From Pseudomonas soli (lineage in GTDB: Bacteria > Pseudomonadota > Gammaproteobacteria > Pseudomonadales > Pseudomonadaceae): DNA of 64,000 nucleotides. Shown here piece by piece: positions 43,402-51,600 of this stretch. Made by a program: the position numbers and the translations under genes. The notes beneath the pieces were generated by a model. That model did not search any database, was not told the origin of the DNA, and saw only the letters and a program-made list of their open reading frames with translations. The DNA lies in assembly GCF_900110655.1 (NCBI RefSeq), contig NZ_FOEQ01000013.1, forward strand, positions 62,001-126,000, read 5' to 3'. Each line of letters opens with the position of its first letter. Positions within the stretch are counted from its first letter, which is position 1.

Positions 43402-43854
43402 ATGTACCCTCGAGCGCTCGTCGTGCTGTGTTGCGCCGCCCTGCTCGCCGCCTGCGGCAGCGACCGCCCAAATCCGGAGCAAGCCCCGGCCCCGGTGCCG
43501 GCCAAGGTGGCAAAGAAGACCGAACCCCTGGGCCCGCTGCCGGCCTACCAGCGCGAGCTGAGCGGTACCCTGATGGAAATCCCGGCAGGTGCCGATGTGG
43601 AGCTGGCCCTGCTGGTAATCGACGAGCGTGGCCGCCCGCAGCAACTGCTGGCCAGCAGCACCCTGAGCGGCACCGGCCAGGCCTTGCCCTACCGACTGCG
43701 CTTCAACCCCGAAGCCTTCCCGGCCGGCGCGCGGGTCGAACTGCGCGGCCGCGCCAGCCGCTCCGGCCAGTTGATCCTGCACCTGCCTCCGGTACCCATC
43801 GCCCAGGCCCAGACCCAGGCCACCGGCCCGCTGCGTTTCGAAAAGGCACCATAG
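43402..43854 (+). CDS. YbaY-family lipoprotein
   Basis: 150 residues with a lipoprotein signal (lipobox LAAC, Cys18). The single domain has the YbaY pattern: LSGTLMEIPAGADVELALLV, STLSGTGQALPYRLRFNPE and RVELRGRASRSGQLI. The function is unknown; it is an envelope lipoprotein. The ATG at 43402 follows AAGGA; an in-frame GTG five codons upstream is less likely. It is directly followed by the methyltransferase without a gap. Confidence 0.85.
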   Translation: MYPRALVVLCCAALLAACGSDRPNPEQAPAPVPAKVAKKTEPLGPLPAYQRELSGTLMEIPAGADVELALLVIDERGRPQQLLASSTLSGTGQALPYRLRFNPEAFPAGARVELRGRASRSGQLILHLPPVPIAQAQTQATGPLRFEKAP

Positions 43855-44514
43855 ATGGCCCCGCTGGCCCTGCAACAGGCCTTGAGCGGCCTGATCGGCG
43901 AAGCACGCCTGATCGTCAGTGAACTGCCCGAGTGCGACCTGAAACTCTGGTTGATCGACGACCAGAACATGGATCGCGCATTCAGCAGCGAGGAAACCCG
44001 GCGCATTCTCGAAGAGCCTCCCTACTGGAGCTTCTGCTGGGCCAGCGGCCTGGCCATGGCGCGCTACCTGGCCGAGCAACCGCACTGGGTGCGTGGCAAG
44101 CGCGTGCTGGACTTCGGCGCCGGCTCCGGCATCGCCGGGATCGCCGCCGCCCGGGCCGGCGCGCTGGAGGTGGTGGCCTGCGACCTCGACCCGCTGGCCC
44201 TGGACGCCTGCCGCGCCAACGCCGCACTGAACAACGTGACACTGGGCTACAGCAGCGACTTCTTCGCCGAGGCCGACCGCTTCGACCTGATCCTGGTCGC
44301 CGATGTGCTCTACGACCGCGCCAACCTGCCGTTGCTGGACGCATTCCTCGGCCGTGGCCGCCAGGCGCTGGTGGCCGACTCGCGGGTGCGCGATTTCAGC
44401 CACCCGCTGTACCGTCCGCTCGGCGTGCTGGAGGCGCTGACCCTGCCGGATCTGGCCGAGCCGCACGAATTCCGCCGGGTCAGCCTGTACCACGCCAGCC
44501 GCGAGCCCTTATAG
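43855..44514 (+). CDS. Class I SAM-dependent methyltransferase (ETFB-lysine type)
   Basis: 219 residues. The SAM site VLDFGAGSGIAGIAAARAGA (motif I), CDLDPLALDACRANAALN (acidic motif II) and DLILVADVLYD are clear. The last (DxxLxxDVLY) and the PPYWSFCWASGLAMARYL stretch resemble the group that methylates lysines of electron-transfer flavoprotein beta. It has ATG immediately after the lipoprotein stop, and the trx-like cnoX follows after 31 bases. The protein target is an inference from family resemblance. Confidence 0.85.
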   Translation: MAPLALQQALSGLIGEARLIVSELPECDLKLWLIDDQNMDRAFSSEETRRILEEPPYWSFCWASGLAMARYLAEQPHWVRGKRVLDFGAGSGIAGIAAARAGALEVVACDLDPLALDACRANAALNNVTLGYSSDFFAEADRFDLILVADVLYDRANLPLLDAFLGRGRQALVADSRVRDFSHPLYRPLGVLEALTLPDLAEPHEFRRVSLYHASREPL

Positions 44515-44545
44515 TGGGGGCATTCACGGATTTGCGAGAGTCACG

Positions 44546-45418
44546 ATGAGCCAGGAAACACCATTTATCTTCGATGCCACCGATGCCACCTTCCAGCAGT
44601 TGGTCATCGAGAACTCCTTCCACAAGCCGGTACTGGTCGACTTCTGGGCCGAATGGTGCGCGCCGTGCAAGGCGCTGATGCCGCTGTTGGCGAAGATCGC
44701 CGAGGGCTACCAGGGCGAGCTGCTGCTGGCCAAGATCAACTGCGACGTCGAGCAGCAGGTCGTCGCCCAGTTCGGCATCCGCAGCCTGCCGACCGTGGTG
44801 TTGTTCAAGGATGGCCAACCGGTCGACGGCTTTGCCGGCGCGCAGCCCGAGTCGGCCATCCGCGCCATGCTCGAACCCCATGTGCAGATGCCCGCGCCGC
44901 CCGCCGCCGCGCCGCTGGAGCAGGCCAAGGCGCTGTTCGCCGAAAGTCGCTTCAGCGAGGCCGAGGCCCTGCTGCAGGTGCTGCTGGGTGAAGACAACAG
45001 CAATGCCGAGGCGCTGATCCTCTACGCCCGCTGCCTGGCCGAGCGTGGCGAGCTGGGCGAGGCCCAGGTGGTGCTCGACGCGGTCAAGACCGACGAGCAC
45101 AAGGCCGCACTGGCCGGCGCCAAGGCCCAGCTGACCTTCCTGCGCCAGGCCGCCAGCCTGCCGGAAGCCGCGGAGCTGAAGAGCCGCCTGGCGCAGAATC
45201 CGCAGGATGACGAAGCAACCTACCAGCTGTGCATCCAACAGTTGGCACGCCAGCAGTACGAGGCCGCAATGGATGGATTGCTGAAGCTGTTTCAGCGCAA
45301 CCGCGCCTACGAGAACGGCCTGCCGCAGAAGGCGCTGCTACAGGTGTTCGAGCTGCTGGGCAACGAGCATCCGCTGGTCAGTGTGTACCGCCGCAAGCTG
45401 TCCTCAGCGTTGTTCTGA
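44546..45418 (+). CDS. cnoX: Thioredoxin-domain co-chaperone CnoX (YbbN)
   Basis: 290 residues. A thioredoxin domain (about 8-110, VDFWAEWCAPCKALMPLLAK) is followed by two TPR-like helical repeats (about 125-290). The redox motif is CAPC with both cysteines, whereas the E. coli protein has lost catalytic activity (SQHC). The family protects substrates from overoxidation and hands them to GroEL. The ATG is preceded by GAGAG at a usual distance. It has its own promoter region or is read through from the methyltransferase gene. Confidence 0.88.
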   Translation: MSQETPFIFDATDATFQQLVIENSFHKPVLVDFWAEWCAPCKALMPLLAKIAEGYQGELLLAKINCDVEQQVVAQFGIRSLPTVVLFKDGQPVDGFAGAQPESAIRAMLEPHVQMPAPPAAAPLEQAKALFAESRFSEAEALLQVLLGEDNSNAEALILYARCLAERGELGEAQVVLDAVKTDEHKAALAGAKAQLTFLRQAASLPEAAELKSRLAQNPQDDEATYQLCIQQLARQQYEAAMDGLLKLFQRNRAYENGLPQKALLQVFELLGNEHPLVSVYRRKLSSALF

Positions 45419-45444
45419 GGCTGCTGGGGCTGCTATGCAGCCCC

Positions 45445-45789
45445 TCATCCCACCCAGCGATACACCGGCGCATCCACGCCACTTTCCACCTTCACCTCAC
45501 TGCTATGGCGCAACCGCACCAGCAGCCGCTTGCCTGCCGCCACGCTTCCGGCCAAACCTTCCAGACGCTCCAGCAGTTCCGGACCACCCATCTGCCCCGC
45601 CTGACGCAGCACTTCACGCGCCGCCACCCACTGTCCGTCATCCTGTCGGGGTACGGGGCTGGCGCTGACCGGCGCAGCTTCCACCGGGGCCTGGACATCC
45701 ATCCTACGCCCCAGCTGCGCCCACTCATGCGGCTCCAGCTCGACAGTCAGGTCCACCGGCCACGCGCCGATCTGCCCACGAATTCTCAC
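45445..45789 (-). CDS. Conserved small protein of unknown function
   Basis: 114 residues, starting with GTG at 45789, 6 bases after AAGGAA. It reads RIRGQIGAWPVDLTVELEPH at the N-terminus and RHSSEVKVESGVDAPVYRWV at the C-terminus. It has no signal peptide, membrane segment or recognised domain. Codon use fits the strain. It is convergent with cnoX and divergent from the zinc operon, whose Zur site lies 90 bases away. Confidence 0.65.
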   Translation of the reverse strand: MRIRGQIGAWPVDLTVELEPHEWAQLGRRMDVQAPVEAAPVSASPVPRQDDGQWVAAREVLRQAGQMGGPELLERLEGLAGSVAAGKRLLVRLRHSSEVKVESGVDAPVYRWVG

Positions 45790-45877
45790 GATTATTTCCT
45801 TGTTTCCAGGCTCGATTACGCCATGCTCCCACGAACATGAAACCTGTGCCAGGCAGGCTGGCGGGGCAAATGCAAAT

Positions 45878-45892
45878 TGTTATAACATCACA
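45878..45892. promoter_or_regulatory. Zur box
   Basis: TGTTATAACATCACA matches the TGTTATANTATAACA consensus at 12 of the 14 fixed positions. It is 31 bases before the first start codon of the ABC operon, placed to block its promoter when zinc is sufficient. Confidence 0.78.
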
Positions 45893-45923
45893 AATTCATC
45901 CTAAGCCGCCTGTGGAGCCGTCC

Positions 45924-46487
45924 ATGCGTCGTCTGTTGCTCGCCCTGCCCTTTGCCCTGCTTCCCCTGGCCGTGGCCCATGCCCACGACGATCACGACCA
46001 TGATCACGATCACGCCCATGGCACCCTCGGCGCCCATGAGCACGGCGTGGCCAAGCTCAACGCGGTACTCGACGGCAACGTCCTCGAGCTGGCGCTGGAC
46101 AGCCCGGCAATGAACCTGGTGGGCTTCGAACACGCCGCCAGCAGCGACGCCGACAAAGCCAAGGTCGCCGCCGCCCGCCAGCAGCTAGAACAACCCCTGA
46201 AGTTGTTCGCCATCGCCCAGGCCGCCGGTTGCAAGGAGGAGGCCCAGGACCTGGAAAGCCCGCTGTTCGGTAATGCCCCCGAGGCTGGCGGCGACGCGCA
46301 CCAGCACGCCGACATCAATGCCCGTTACCAACTGACCTGCGCCACCCCGGGCAAACTCACCCAGATCGACCTCGGCCGCCTGTTCAAAACCTTCCCGCAA
46401 ACCCAGAAGATCAACGTGCAACTGATCGGCCCGAATGGCCAGAAAGGCGTGGAAGCCACCCCCGCCAAGGCCGTGGTCGAGTTCTGA
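45924..46487 (+). CDS. zrmA: Periplasmic His-rich DUF2796 protein of a Zur-controlled system
   Basis: 187 residues. A signal peptide (MRRLLLALPFALLPLAVAHA) is followed directly by a His/Asp cluster (HDDHDHDHDHAHGTLGAHEHG, about 20-40) suited to metal binding. The body fits DUF2796 (VLDGNVLELALDSPAMNLVG; ARYQLTCATPGKLTQIDLG). The gene heads a four-gene run: this protein, ABC ATPase, FtsX-type permease, DUF3299 protein. The same order forms the zinc-repressed zrmABCD operon of P. aeruginosa. A Zur box precedes it. The symbol is by synteny. Confidence 0.8.
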   Translation: MRRLLLALPFALLPLAVAHAHDDHDHDHDHAHGTLGAHEHGVAKLNAVLDGNVLELALDSPAMNLVGFEHAASSDADKAKVAAARQQLEQPLKLFAIAQAAGCKEEAQDLESPLFGNAPEAGGDAHQHADINARYQLTCATPGKLTQIDLGRLFKTFPQTQKINVQLIGPNGQKGVEATPAKAVVEF

Positions 46488-47198
46488 ATGAGCCAGCCGC
46501 TGATCGAACTGCATGACCTGGTGTTCGCCTGGCCTGGCCAGGCGCCGCTGCTGGAGATCCCGGCGTTTCGCCTGGAGCCCGGCGAGGCGTTGTTCCTCAA
46601 GGGCCCCAGCGGCAGTGGCAAGACCACCCTGCTCGGCCTGCTGGGCGGGGTCAACCGCCCAGGCCAGGGCAGCATCCGCCTGCTCGGCCAGGACTTGGCG
46701 ACCTTGGGCCAGGGCGCGCGCGACCGCTTCCGGGTCGATCACACCGGCTACATCTTCCAGCAGTTCAACCTGCTGCCGTTCCTCTCGGTGCGCGAAAACG
46801 TCGAGCTGCCCTGCCGCTTCTCGAAAAGCCGTGCCGCTCGCGCCGCCCAGCGCCACGGCAGCATCGACCAGGCCGCTGCCCAGTTGCTCGCCCACCTGGG
46901 TCTGGACGACCCGGCCCTGCTCGCCCGCCGCGCCGACAGCCTGTCGATCGGGCAGCAGCAGCGAGTCGCCGCGGCCAGGGCGCTGATCGGCCAGCCCGAG
47001 CTGGTGATCGCCGACGAGCCGACCTCGGCCCTCGACGCCGACACCCGCGAGGCGTTCATCCGCCTGTTGTTCGACGAATGCCGCGACGCCGGCGCCAGCC
47101 TGCTGTTCGTCAGTCATGACCAGAGCCTGGCGCCGCTGTTCGACCGCCATCTGTCCCTGGCCGAGCTCAATCGCGCCGCCAAGCCCCGGGAGGCCTGA
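46488..47198 (+). CDS. zrmB: ABC transporter ATP-binding protein of the zinc-responsive system
   Basis: 236 residues. Walker A GPSGSGKTTLLGLLGG, Q-loop HTGYIFQQFNLLPFLSV, signature LSIGQQQRVAAARAL, Walker B ELVIADEPTSALD and the H-loop histidine in LFVSHDQSL are complete. It belongs to the LolD/MacB-type group used with FtsX-like permeases. It starts in the codon after the zrmA stop and its stop overlaps zrmC by one base. Confidence 0.88.
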   Translation: MSQPLIELHDLVFAWPGQAPLLEIPAFRLEPGEALFLKGPSGSGKTTLLGLLGGVNRPGQGSIRLLGQDLATLGQGARDRFRVDHTGYIFQQFNLLPFLSVRENVELPCRFSKSRAARAAQRHGSIDQAAAQLLAHLGLDDPALLARRADSLSIGQQQRVAAARALIGQPELVIADEPTSALDADTREAFIRLLFDECRDAGASLLFVSHDQSLAPLFDRHLSLAELNRAAKPREA

Positions 47199-48463
47199 TG
47201 TACCTGCTTCGCCTTGCCCTGGCCAGCCTGGCCAACCGCCGTTTCACCGCCCTGCTCACCGCGTTCGCCATCGCCCTGTCGGTGTGCTTGCTGCTGGCCG
47301 TCGAGCGGGTACGCACCGAAGCCCGCGCCAGTTTCGCCAGCACCATCAGCGGCACCGACCTGATCGTCGGCGCCCGTTCGGGGTCGGTGAATCTGCTGCT
47401 GTACTCGGTGTTCCGCATCGGCAATGCCACCAACAATATCCGCTGGGACAGCTACGAGCATTACGCCAAGGATCCACGGGTGAAGTGGGCGATCCCGATT
47501 TCCCTGGGCGATTCGCACCGCGGCTACCGGGTGATGGGCACCAGCGCCGACTACTTCAGCCATTACCAGTTCGGTCGCCGCCAGCACCTGGCACTCGACC
47601 AGGGCCGGGCGTTCGCCGACGATCCGTTCGAAGTGGTGCTGGGTGCCGAAGTCGCCGAGGCGCTGCACTACAAACTGGGTGACAAGCTGGTGCTGGCGCA
47701 CGGCGTGGCCGCCATCAGCCTGGTCAAGCATGACGACAAGCCATTCACCGTGGTCGGCGTGCTCGAGCGCACCGGCACCCCGGTGGACCGCACCCTGCAC
47801 ATCAGCCTGGCAGGGATGGAGGCGATTCACATCGACTGGCACAACGGCGTCCCGGCCCGTGGCGCCGGACGCATCAGTGCCGAGCAGGCCCGCGCCATGG
47901 ACCTGCAACCCACCGCCATCACCGCCTTCATGCTCGGGCTCAACAGCAAGATCGCCACTTTCAGCCTGCAGCGCGAGATCAACGAGTACCGTGCCGAGCC
48001 CCTGCTTGCGATCCTGCCCGGTGTGGCCCTGCAGGAGCTGTGGAGCCTGATGGGCACGGCCGAGCAGGCACTGTTCGTGGTGTCGTTGTTCGTCGTGCTC
48101 ACCGGCCTGATCGGCATGCTCACCGCGATTCTCACCAGCCTCAACGAACGCCGCCGGGAAATGGCCATCCTGCGCTCGGTGGGGGCCCGTCCCTGGCACA
48201 TCGCCGGGCTGCTGGTGCTCGAGGCACTGGCCCTGGCATTGTCGGGCATCGCCGCCGGGCTTGGCTTGCTGTATGCCTGCATAGCCCTGGCACAGGGCTA
48301 TGTGCAGGCCAATTACGGGCTGTACCTGCCATTGGCCTGGCCAAGCGCCCATGAGTGGACGCTGCTGGCTATCATCCTTGGCGCGGCGCTGCTGATGGGC
48401 AGCGTGCCGGCCTGGCGCGCCTACCGACAGTCGCTGGCCGATGGCCTGTCGATTCATCTTTGA
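47198..48463 (+). CDS. zrmC: FtsX/MacB-type ABC permease of the zinc-responsive system
   Basis: 421 residues. An N-terminal helix (about 7-32) is followed by a large periplasmic domain (about 35-280) and three C-terminal helices. It has the FtsX motif LTSLNERRREMAILRSVGARPWH before the penultimate helices. MacB-type permeases move energy rather than small solutes, so the system may act on a periplasmic protein or metallophore instead of free zinc. It is coupled to zrmB. Confidence 0.85.
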   Translation: MYLLRLALASLANRRFTALLTAFAIALSVCLLLAVERVRTEARASFASTISGTDLIVGARSGSVNLLLYSVFRIGNATNNIRWDSYEHYAKDPRVKWAIPISLGDSHRGYRVMGTSADYFSHYQFGRRQHLALDQGRAFADDPFEVVLGAEVAEALHYKLGDKLVLAHGVAAISLVKHDDKPFTVVGVLERTGTPVDRTLHISLAGMEAIHIDWHNGVPARGAGRISAEQARAMDLQPTAITAFMLGLNSKIATFSLQREINEYRAEPLLAILPGVALQELWSLMGTAEQALFVVSLFVVLTGLIGMLTAILTSLNERRREMAILRSVGARPWHIAGLLVLEALALALSGIAAGLGLLYACIALAQGYVQANYGLYLPLAWPSAHEWTLLAIILGAALLMGSVPAWRAYRQSLADGLSIHL

Positions 48464-48471
48464 GAACCTTC

Positions 48472-49026
48472 ATGAGCGCGACGTCCATGGACAAAAGGCA
48501 GGCTTCCACCGCTTGGCATTACCTGTTACTGGCAGTGGTGTTGCTGGCATCCACGGTGTGCGCCGCCGAACCTCGTGAACTGGACTGGCCCGCCCTGATC
48601 CCCGAAGGCGCGCCGATCATCCCGCCGCAACTGACGCCACTGCACGACCTGTCGCAGATCAGCGACGCGCTGGCCGCCGAGGCCGCCCCCGCCGCGCGCC
48701 AGCAGGCGCCCAACGCGCCGGTGGTGAAGGCACTGGACGGCCAGCCGGTGAAGATCCCCGGCTACATCGTGCCACTGGAGGTCAGCGACGAAGGCCGCAC
48801 CACCGAATTCCTTCTGGTGCCCTACTACGGCGCCTGCATCCACGTGCCACCGCCACCCTCGAACCAGATCGTGCACATCTTCAGCGAGATGGGCGTGCGC
48901 ATCGAAGACCTCTATCAACCCTACTGGATCGAAGGCACGATGCAGGTCAAGGCTTCCAGCAGCGAGCTGGCGGATGCGGGCTACCAGATGGAAGCCGAGA
49001 AAATCTACGCTTATGAGCTTAAGTGA
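48472..49026 (+). CDS. zrmD: DUF3299 periplasmic protein of the zinc-responsive system
   Basis: 184 residues. An N-terminal hydrophobic segment (about 14-32) suggests export. The DUF3299 core is VKIPGYIVPLEVSDEGRTTE with LVPYYGACIHVPPPPSNQIVHI; the single cysteine and nearby histidines there could bind metal. It is the fourth gene after the Zur box, 8 bases after zrmC. The start at 48472 (MSATSMDKRQ) is chosen because earlier codons overlap zrmC; MDKRQAS six codons later is an alternative. Confidence 0.82.
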   Translation: MSATSMDKRQASTAWHYLLLAVVLLASTVCAAEPRELDWPALIPEGAPIIPPQLTPLHDLSQISDALAAEAAPAARQQAPNAPVVKALDGQPVKIPGYIVPLEVSDEGRTTEFLLVPYYGACIHVPPPPSNQIVHIFSEMGVRIEDLYQPYWIEGTMQVKASSSELADAGYQMEAEKIYAYELK

Positions 49027-49057
49027 GAACTGTGCACGCCCGTTTGAAGAGGCTTCG

Positions 49058-49071
49058 TTGAGCTGGGTCAA
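49058..49071. promoter_or_regulatory. Candidate Anr/FNR box upstream of ompW
   Basis: TTGAGCTGGGTCAA agrees with TTGATNNNNATCAA at 8 of 10 fixed positions and is 66 bases before the ompW start. Anr control of the OmpW/OprG porins is known in Pseudomonas. Confidence 0.4.
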
Positions 49072-49136
49072 ACTTTCTGTTTAGTCAGCTTCGTACCATT
49101 GGACTACTCGATTACTCACGTCCTCTGGGAGCTTCC

Positions 49137-49820
49137 ATGAACAAGTCCTTGCTCAGTGCCTCGCTCGTCGCGTTGGCGCTCGCAGCCCCTGTTGCCCACG
49201 CCCACCAGGCGGGGGATTTCATCCTCCGCGCCGGCGCCATCACCACTGCGCCGAACGAAAGCAGCGGTGACATCAAGCTCGATGGCGCCAAGGTCTCGGG
49301 CACCAAGGCGACCCTGGACAGCGACACCCAGCTGGGCCTGGCCTTCGCCTACATGCTCACCGACCACATCGGCCTCGAGCTGCTGGCTGCCACGCCGTTC
49401 CAGCACACCGTCGGCGTCAAGGGCCTCGGCCCAGGCCTGGACGGCAAGCTGGCCGACATCAAGCAACTGCCACCGACCCTGTCGCTGCAGTACTACCCGA
49501 TGGAGCCAAGCTCCAAATTCCAGCCCTACGCCGGCGTGGGCATCAACTACACGATGTTCTTCGATGAAGACCTGAAGAGCAATCGTAAGGCCCAGGGCTT
49601 CAGCAACATGAAGCTGAAGGACTCGGTGGGTATCGCCGGCCAGCTGGGCATGGACTACATGCTTACCGACAACCTGCTGCTCAACGCCGCGGTCTGGTAC
49701 GTCGACATCGACACCAAGGCCAGCATCAATGGCCCGAGCGCCCTGGGCGTCGGCAAGACCAAGGTCGACGTGGACGTCGATCCATGGGTCTACATGGTCG
49801 GCATCGGCTACAAGTTCTGA
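49137..49820 (+). CDS. ompW: Outer-membrane protein OmpW/OprG
   Basis: 227 residues. A signal peptide (MNKSLLSASLVALALAAPVAHA) precedes the eight-stranded barrel: GDFILRAGAITTAPNESSGD, LGLAFAYMLTDHIGLELLAA, LSLQYYPMEPSSKFQPYAGVG and the terminal WVYMVGIGYKF with the C-terminal Phe needed for outer-membrane assembly. The family allows small hydrophobic molecules to cross. A good GGGAG site precedes the ATG. The 3' end overlaps the convergent MFS gene by 13 bases. Confidence 0.93.
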   Translation: MNKSLLSASLVALALAAPVAHAHQAGDFILRAGAITTAPNESSGDIKLDGAKVSGTKATLDSDTQLGLAFAYMLTDHIGLELLAATPFQHTVGVKGLGPGLDGKLADIKQLPPTLSLQYYPMEPSSKFQPYAGVGINYTMFFDEDLKSNRKAQGFSNMKLKDSVGIAGQLGMDYMLTDNLLLNAAVWYVDIDTKASINGPSALGVGKTKVDVDVDPWVYMVGIGYKF

Positions 49821-51028
49821 TCCGCAGGCAAGCCCGTTCCTTCTGGAGCGGGCTTGCCCCGCGCCGTCTCGCCCCACCACAGGTACCCCCAGTAGCCCCA
49901 GGCAACCGCGCTTATCCCCGCCCCCAGCCCGCACACCGCCACCCAGCCCCACTGCCCATACACCCAGGTCGCCACGACCGCACCCACCCCGCTGCCCACT
50001 GAATAGCAGCACATGTAGGCACCGATCAGCCGGCTGGCCATCTCGCCGCGCCCCGCCAGCAACAGGCTCTGGTTGGTCACATGCACGGCCTGCACGGCCA
50101 GGTCCAGCATCAGCACCCCGATCACCAGCGCCAGCAATGACTGCTCCAGGTAGGCGCTGGGTAGCCATGACAGCGTCAACAGCCCGAGCGCCCAACCGCT
50201 CACCCGCCGGCCATGCCCCTGATCCGCCAGGCGCCCGGCACGCGATGCCGCCAGCGCGCCAGCCACGCCGGCCAGGCCGAACAACCCGACCTGGGTGTGA
50301 TCGAGCGCCAGCGGCGGGGCGCTCAGGGGCAACACCATCGCGCTCCACAGCACGCTGAACGCCGCGAAGATCAGCACCGCAAACACACCGCGCTGACGTA
50401 GCAGACGGTCATGCCGGTACAAGCGCAGCACTGAAACCAGCAGTACCCGATAGCGCTGCCTCGGCCCCTGCGGTTTGACAGCAGGCAAGCGCCAGGCCAG
50501 CAACAACGCCATGGCCAACGCCAGCCCCGCAGCCACGACGTATACGCCGTGCCAGCCCAGCAGGTCAGCCAGTGCACCCGAGACCAAGCGCGCTGACAGG
50601 ATGCCCAGCACCACGCCACTGGTGACAGTCCCCACCGCCTGCCCCTGCTGAGCTGGCGTGGCCAGTGTGGCGGCATGCGCGACCATCACCTGCACCACCA
50701 CCGCAGCCAGGCCGACCATGGCCATCACCGCCAGCAACATGGCCCAGTCCACGGCAAACGCCACGGCCAACAACGCGCCGGCCGATGCCAGCAACTGACC
50801 AACGATCAGCCGGCGGCGATCGACCAGGTCGCCCAGCGGCACGATCAGCAACAGACCCAAGGCATAGCCGGCCTGGGTCATGCCCACCACCAGGCCGGCG
50901 TGCGCAGCGCTTACGCCGAGGCTTGCGGCCATGGCCTCCAGCAGCGGCTGGGCGAGGTACACCGTGGCCACGGCCAGGGCGCAGGCGGCAGCCAGCAACA
51001 GCGTCAATCCGCGGGTGAGCGGTGGCAT
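49808..51028 (-). CDS. MFS transporter (drug/metabolite exporter type)
   Basis: 406 residues, about 12 membrane helices. MFS motif A is LLLIVPLGDLVDRRRLIVGQ between helices 2 and 3; GTVTSGVVLGILSARLVSGALADLLGW fits the exporter motif C region. The start MPPLTRG at 51028 follows GGAGGG; an ATG 19 codons upstream lacks a ribosome site. It is divergent from an HxlR regulator, which probably controls it. The last 18 residues (ARGKPAPEGTGLPADQNL) come from REP-type DNA and the gene ends inside ompW. The substrate is unknown. Confidence 0.88.
   Translation of the reverse strand: MPPLTRGLTLLLAAACALAVATVYLAQPLLEAMAASLGVSAAHAGLVVGMTQAGYALGLLLIVPLGDLVDRRRLIVGQLLASAGALLAVAFAVDWAMLLAVMAMVGLAAVVVQVMVAHAATLATPAQQGQAVGTVTSGVVLGILSARLVSGALADLLGWHGVYVVAAGLALAMALLLAWRLPAVKPQGPRQRYRVLLVSVLRLYRHDRLLRQRGVFAVLIFAAFSVLWSAMVLPLSAPPLALDHTQVGLFGLAGVAGALAASRAGRLADQGHGRRVSGWALGLLTLSWLPSAYLEQSLLALVIGVLMLDLAVQAVHVTNQSLLLAGRGEMASRLIGAYMCCYSVGSGVGAVVATWVYGQWGWVAVCGLGAGISAVAWGYWGYLWWGETARGKPAPEGTGLPADQNL
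49824..49863. terminator. REP-derived inverted repeat ending ompW
   Basis: GCAGGCAAGCCCG and CGGGCTTGCCCCGC flank TTCCTTCTGGAG. It follows the ompW stop by three bases and lies inside the last codons of the convergent MFS gene. Confidence 0.65.
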
Positions 51029-51057
51029 CAGCAATCCCTCCAAATCTGGTTTCAATT

Positions 51058-51096
51058 TAAAACCATGAAACTGGATTTCTAGCAAACATGGTTTTA
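51058..51096. promoter_or_regulatory. Operator-like inverted repeat between MFS and hxlR genes
   Basis: TAAAACCATG (51058-51067) and CATGGTTTTA (51087-51096) are perfect 10-bp inverted arms, 19 bases apart. A second dyad, AATCTGGTTTCA with TGAAACTGGATT, is interleaved. The arrangement fits a dimeric MarR/HxlR-type repressor. Confidence 0.55.
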
Positions 51097-51129
51097 TTCT
51101 GCAACCAGATCACCCCCAAGGAACGCCTC

Positions 51130-51570
51130 ATGCTCGACGAGAACAACCAGCAATGCCCAGTGGCCCGCGCCCTGGAGGTGCTCGGCGATCGCTGGGCGCT
51201 GATGATTCTGCGCGATGCCTTCGATGGCCCGTGCCGTTTCAGCGAATTGCAGAAAAACCTCGGGCTGGCGAAGAACATCCTCGCTGCGCGCCTGAAACTG
51301 CTGGTGGAGGCCGGGCTACTGGCACAGCAGCCTGCATCCGATGGCAGTGCCTACAAGGAATATGTGCTGACGGAGAAGGGCCGTTCGGTGTTTCCGATCG
51401 TGATCGGCTTGCGCCAATGGGGGGAGCGGTACCTGTTCACGTCAGGAGAGTCACGCTCGCAGTTGGTCGATGATCGCGGCCAGGGGCTGGAGACGTTGCA
51501 GGTGCGGGCCCGGGACGGGCGAGTGCTGGGGCCGGAGGATTGCCGGCGACAGCTGATCCGGCATTCGTGA
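51130..51570 (+). CDS. HxlR-family transcriptional regulator
   Basis: 146 residues. The HxlR winged helix is clear: CPVARALEVLGDRWALMILRDAFDGPCRFSELQKNLGLAKNILAARLKLLVEAGLL, then YKEYVLTEKGRSVFPIVIGL. The conserved cysteine near the N-terminus (NQQCPVAR), which in some members senses electrophiles or oxidants, is present. The ATG at 51130 lies 7 bases after AAGGAA; 14 earlier in-frame codons overlap the operator. It is divergent from the MFS exporter, its probable target. Confidence 0.9.
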   Translation: MLDENNQQCPVARALEVLGDRWALMILRDAFDGPCRFSELQKNLGLAKNILAARLKLLVEAGLLAQQPASDGSAYKEYVLTEKGRSVFPIVIGLRQWGERYLFTSGESRSQLVDDRGQGLETLQVRARDGRVLGPEDCRRQLIRHS

Positions 51571-51575
51571 CATCA

Positions 51576-51595
51576 TCGCGGGGCAAGCCCCGCGA
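51576..51595. terminator. REP-half palindrome between convergent genes
   Basis: TCGCGGGGCAAGCCCCGCGA is a 20-bp self-complementary hairpin (9-bp stem) between the hxlR stop and the end of the epimerase gene. It probably works in both directions. Confidence 0.6.
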
Positions 51596-51600
51596 GAGGC

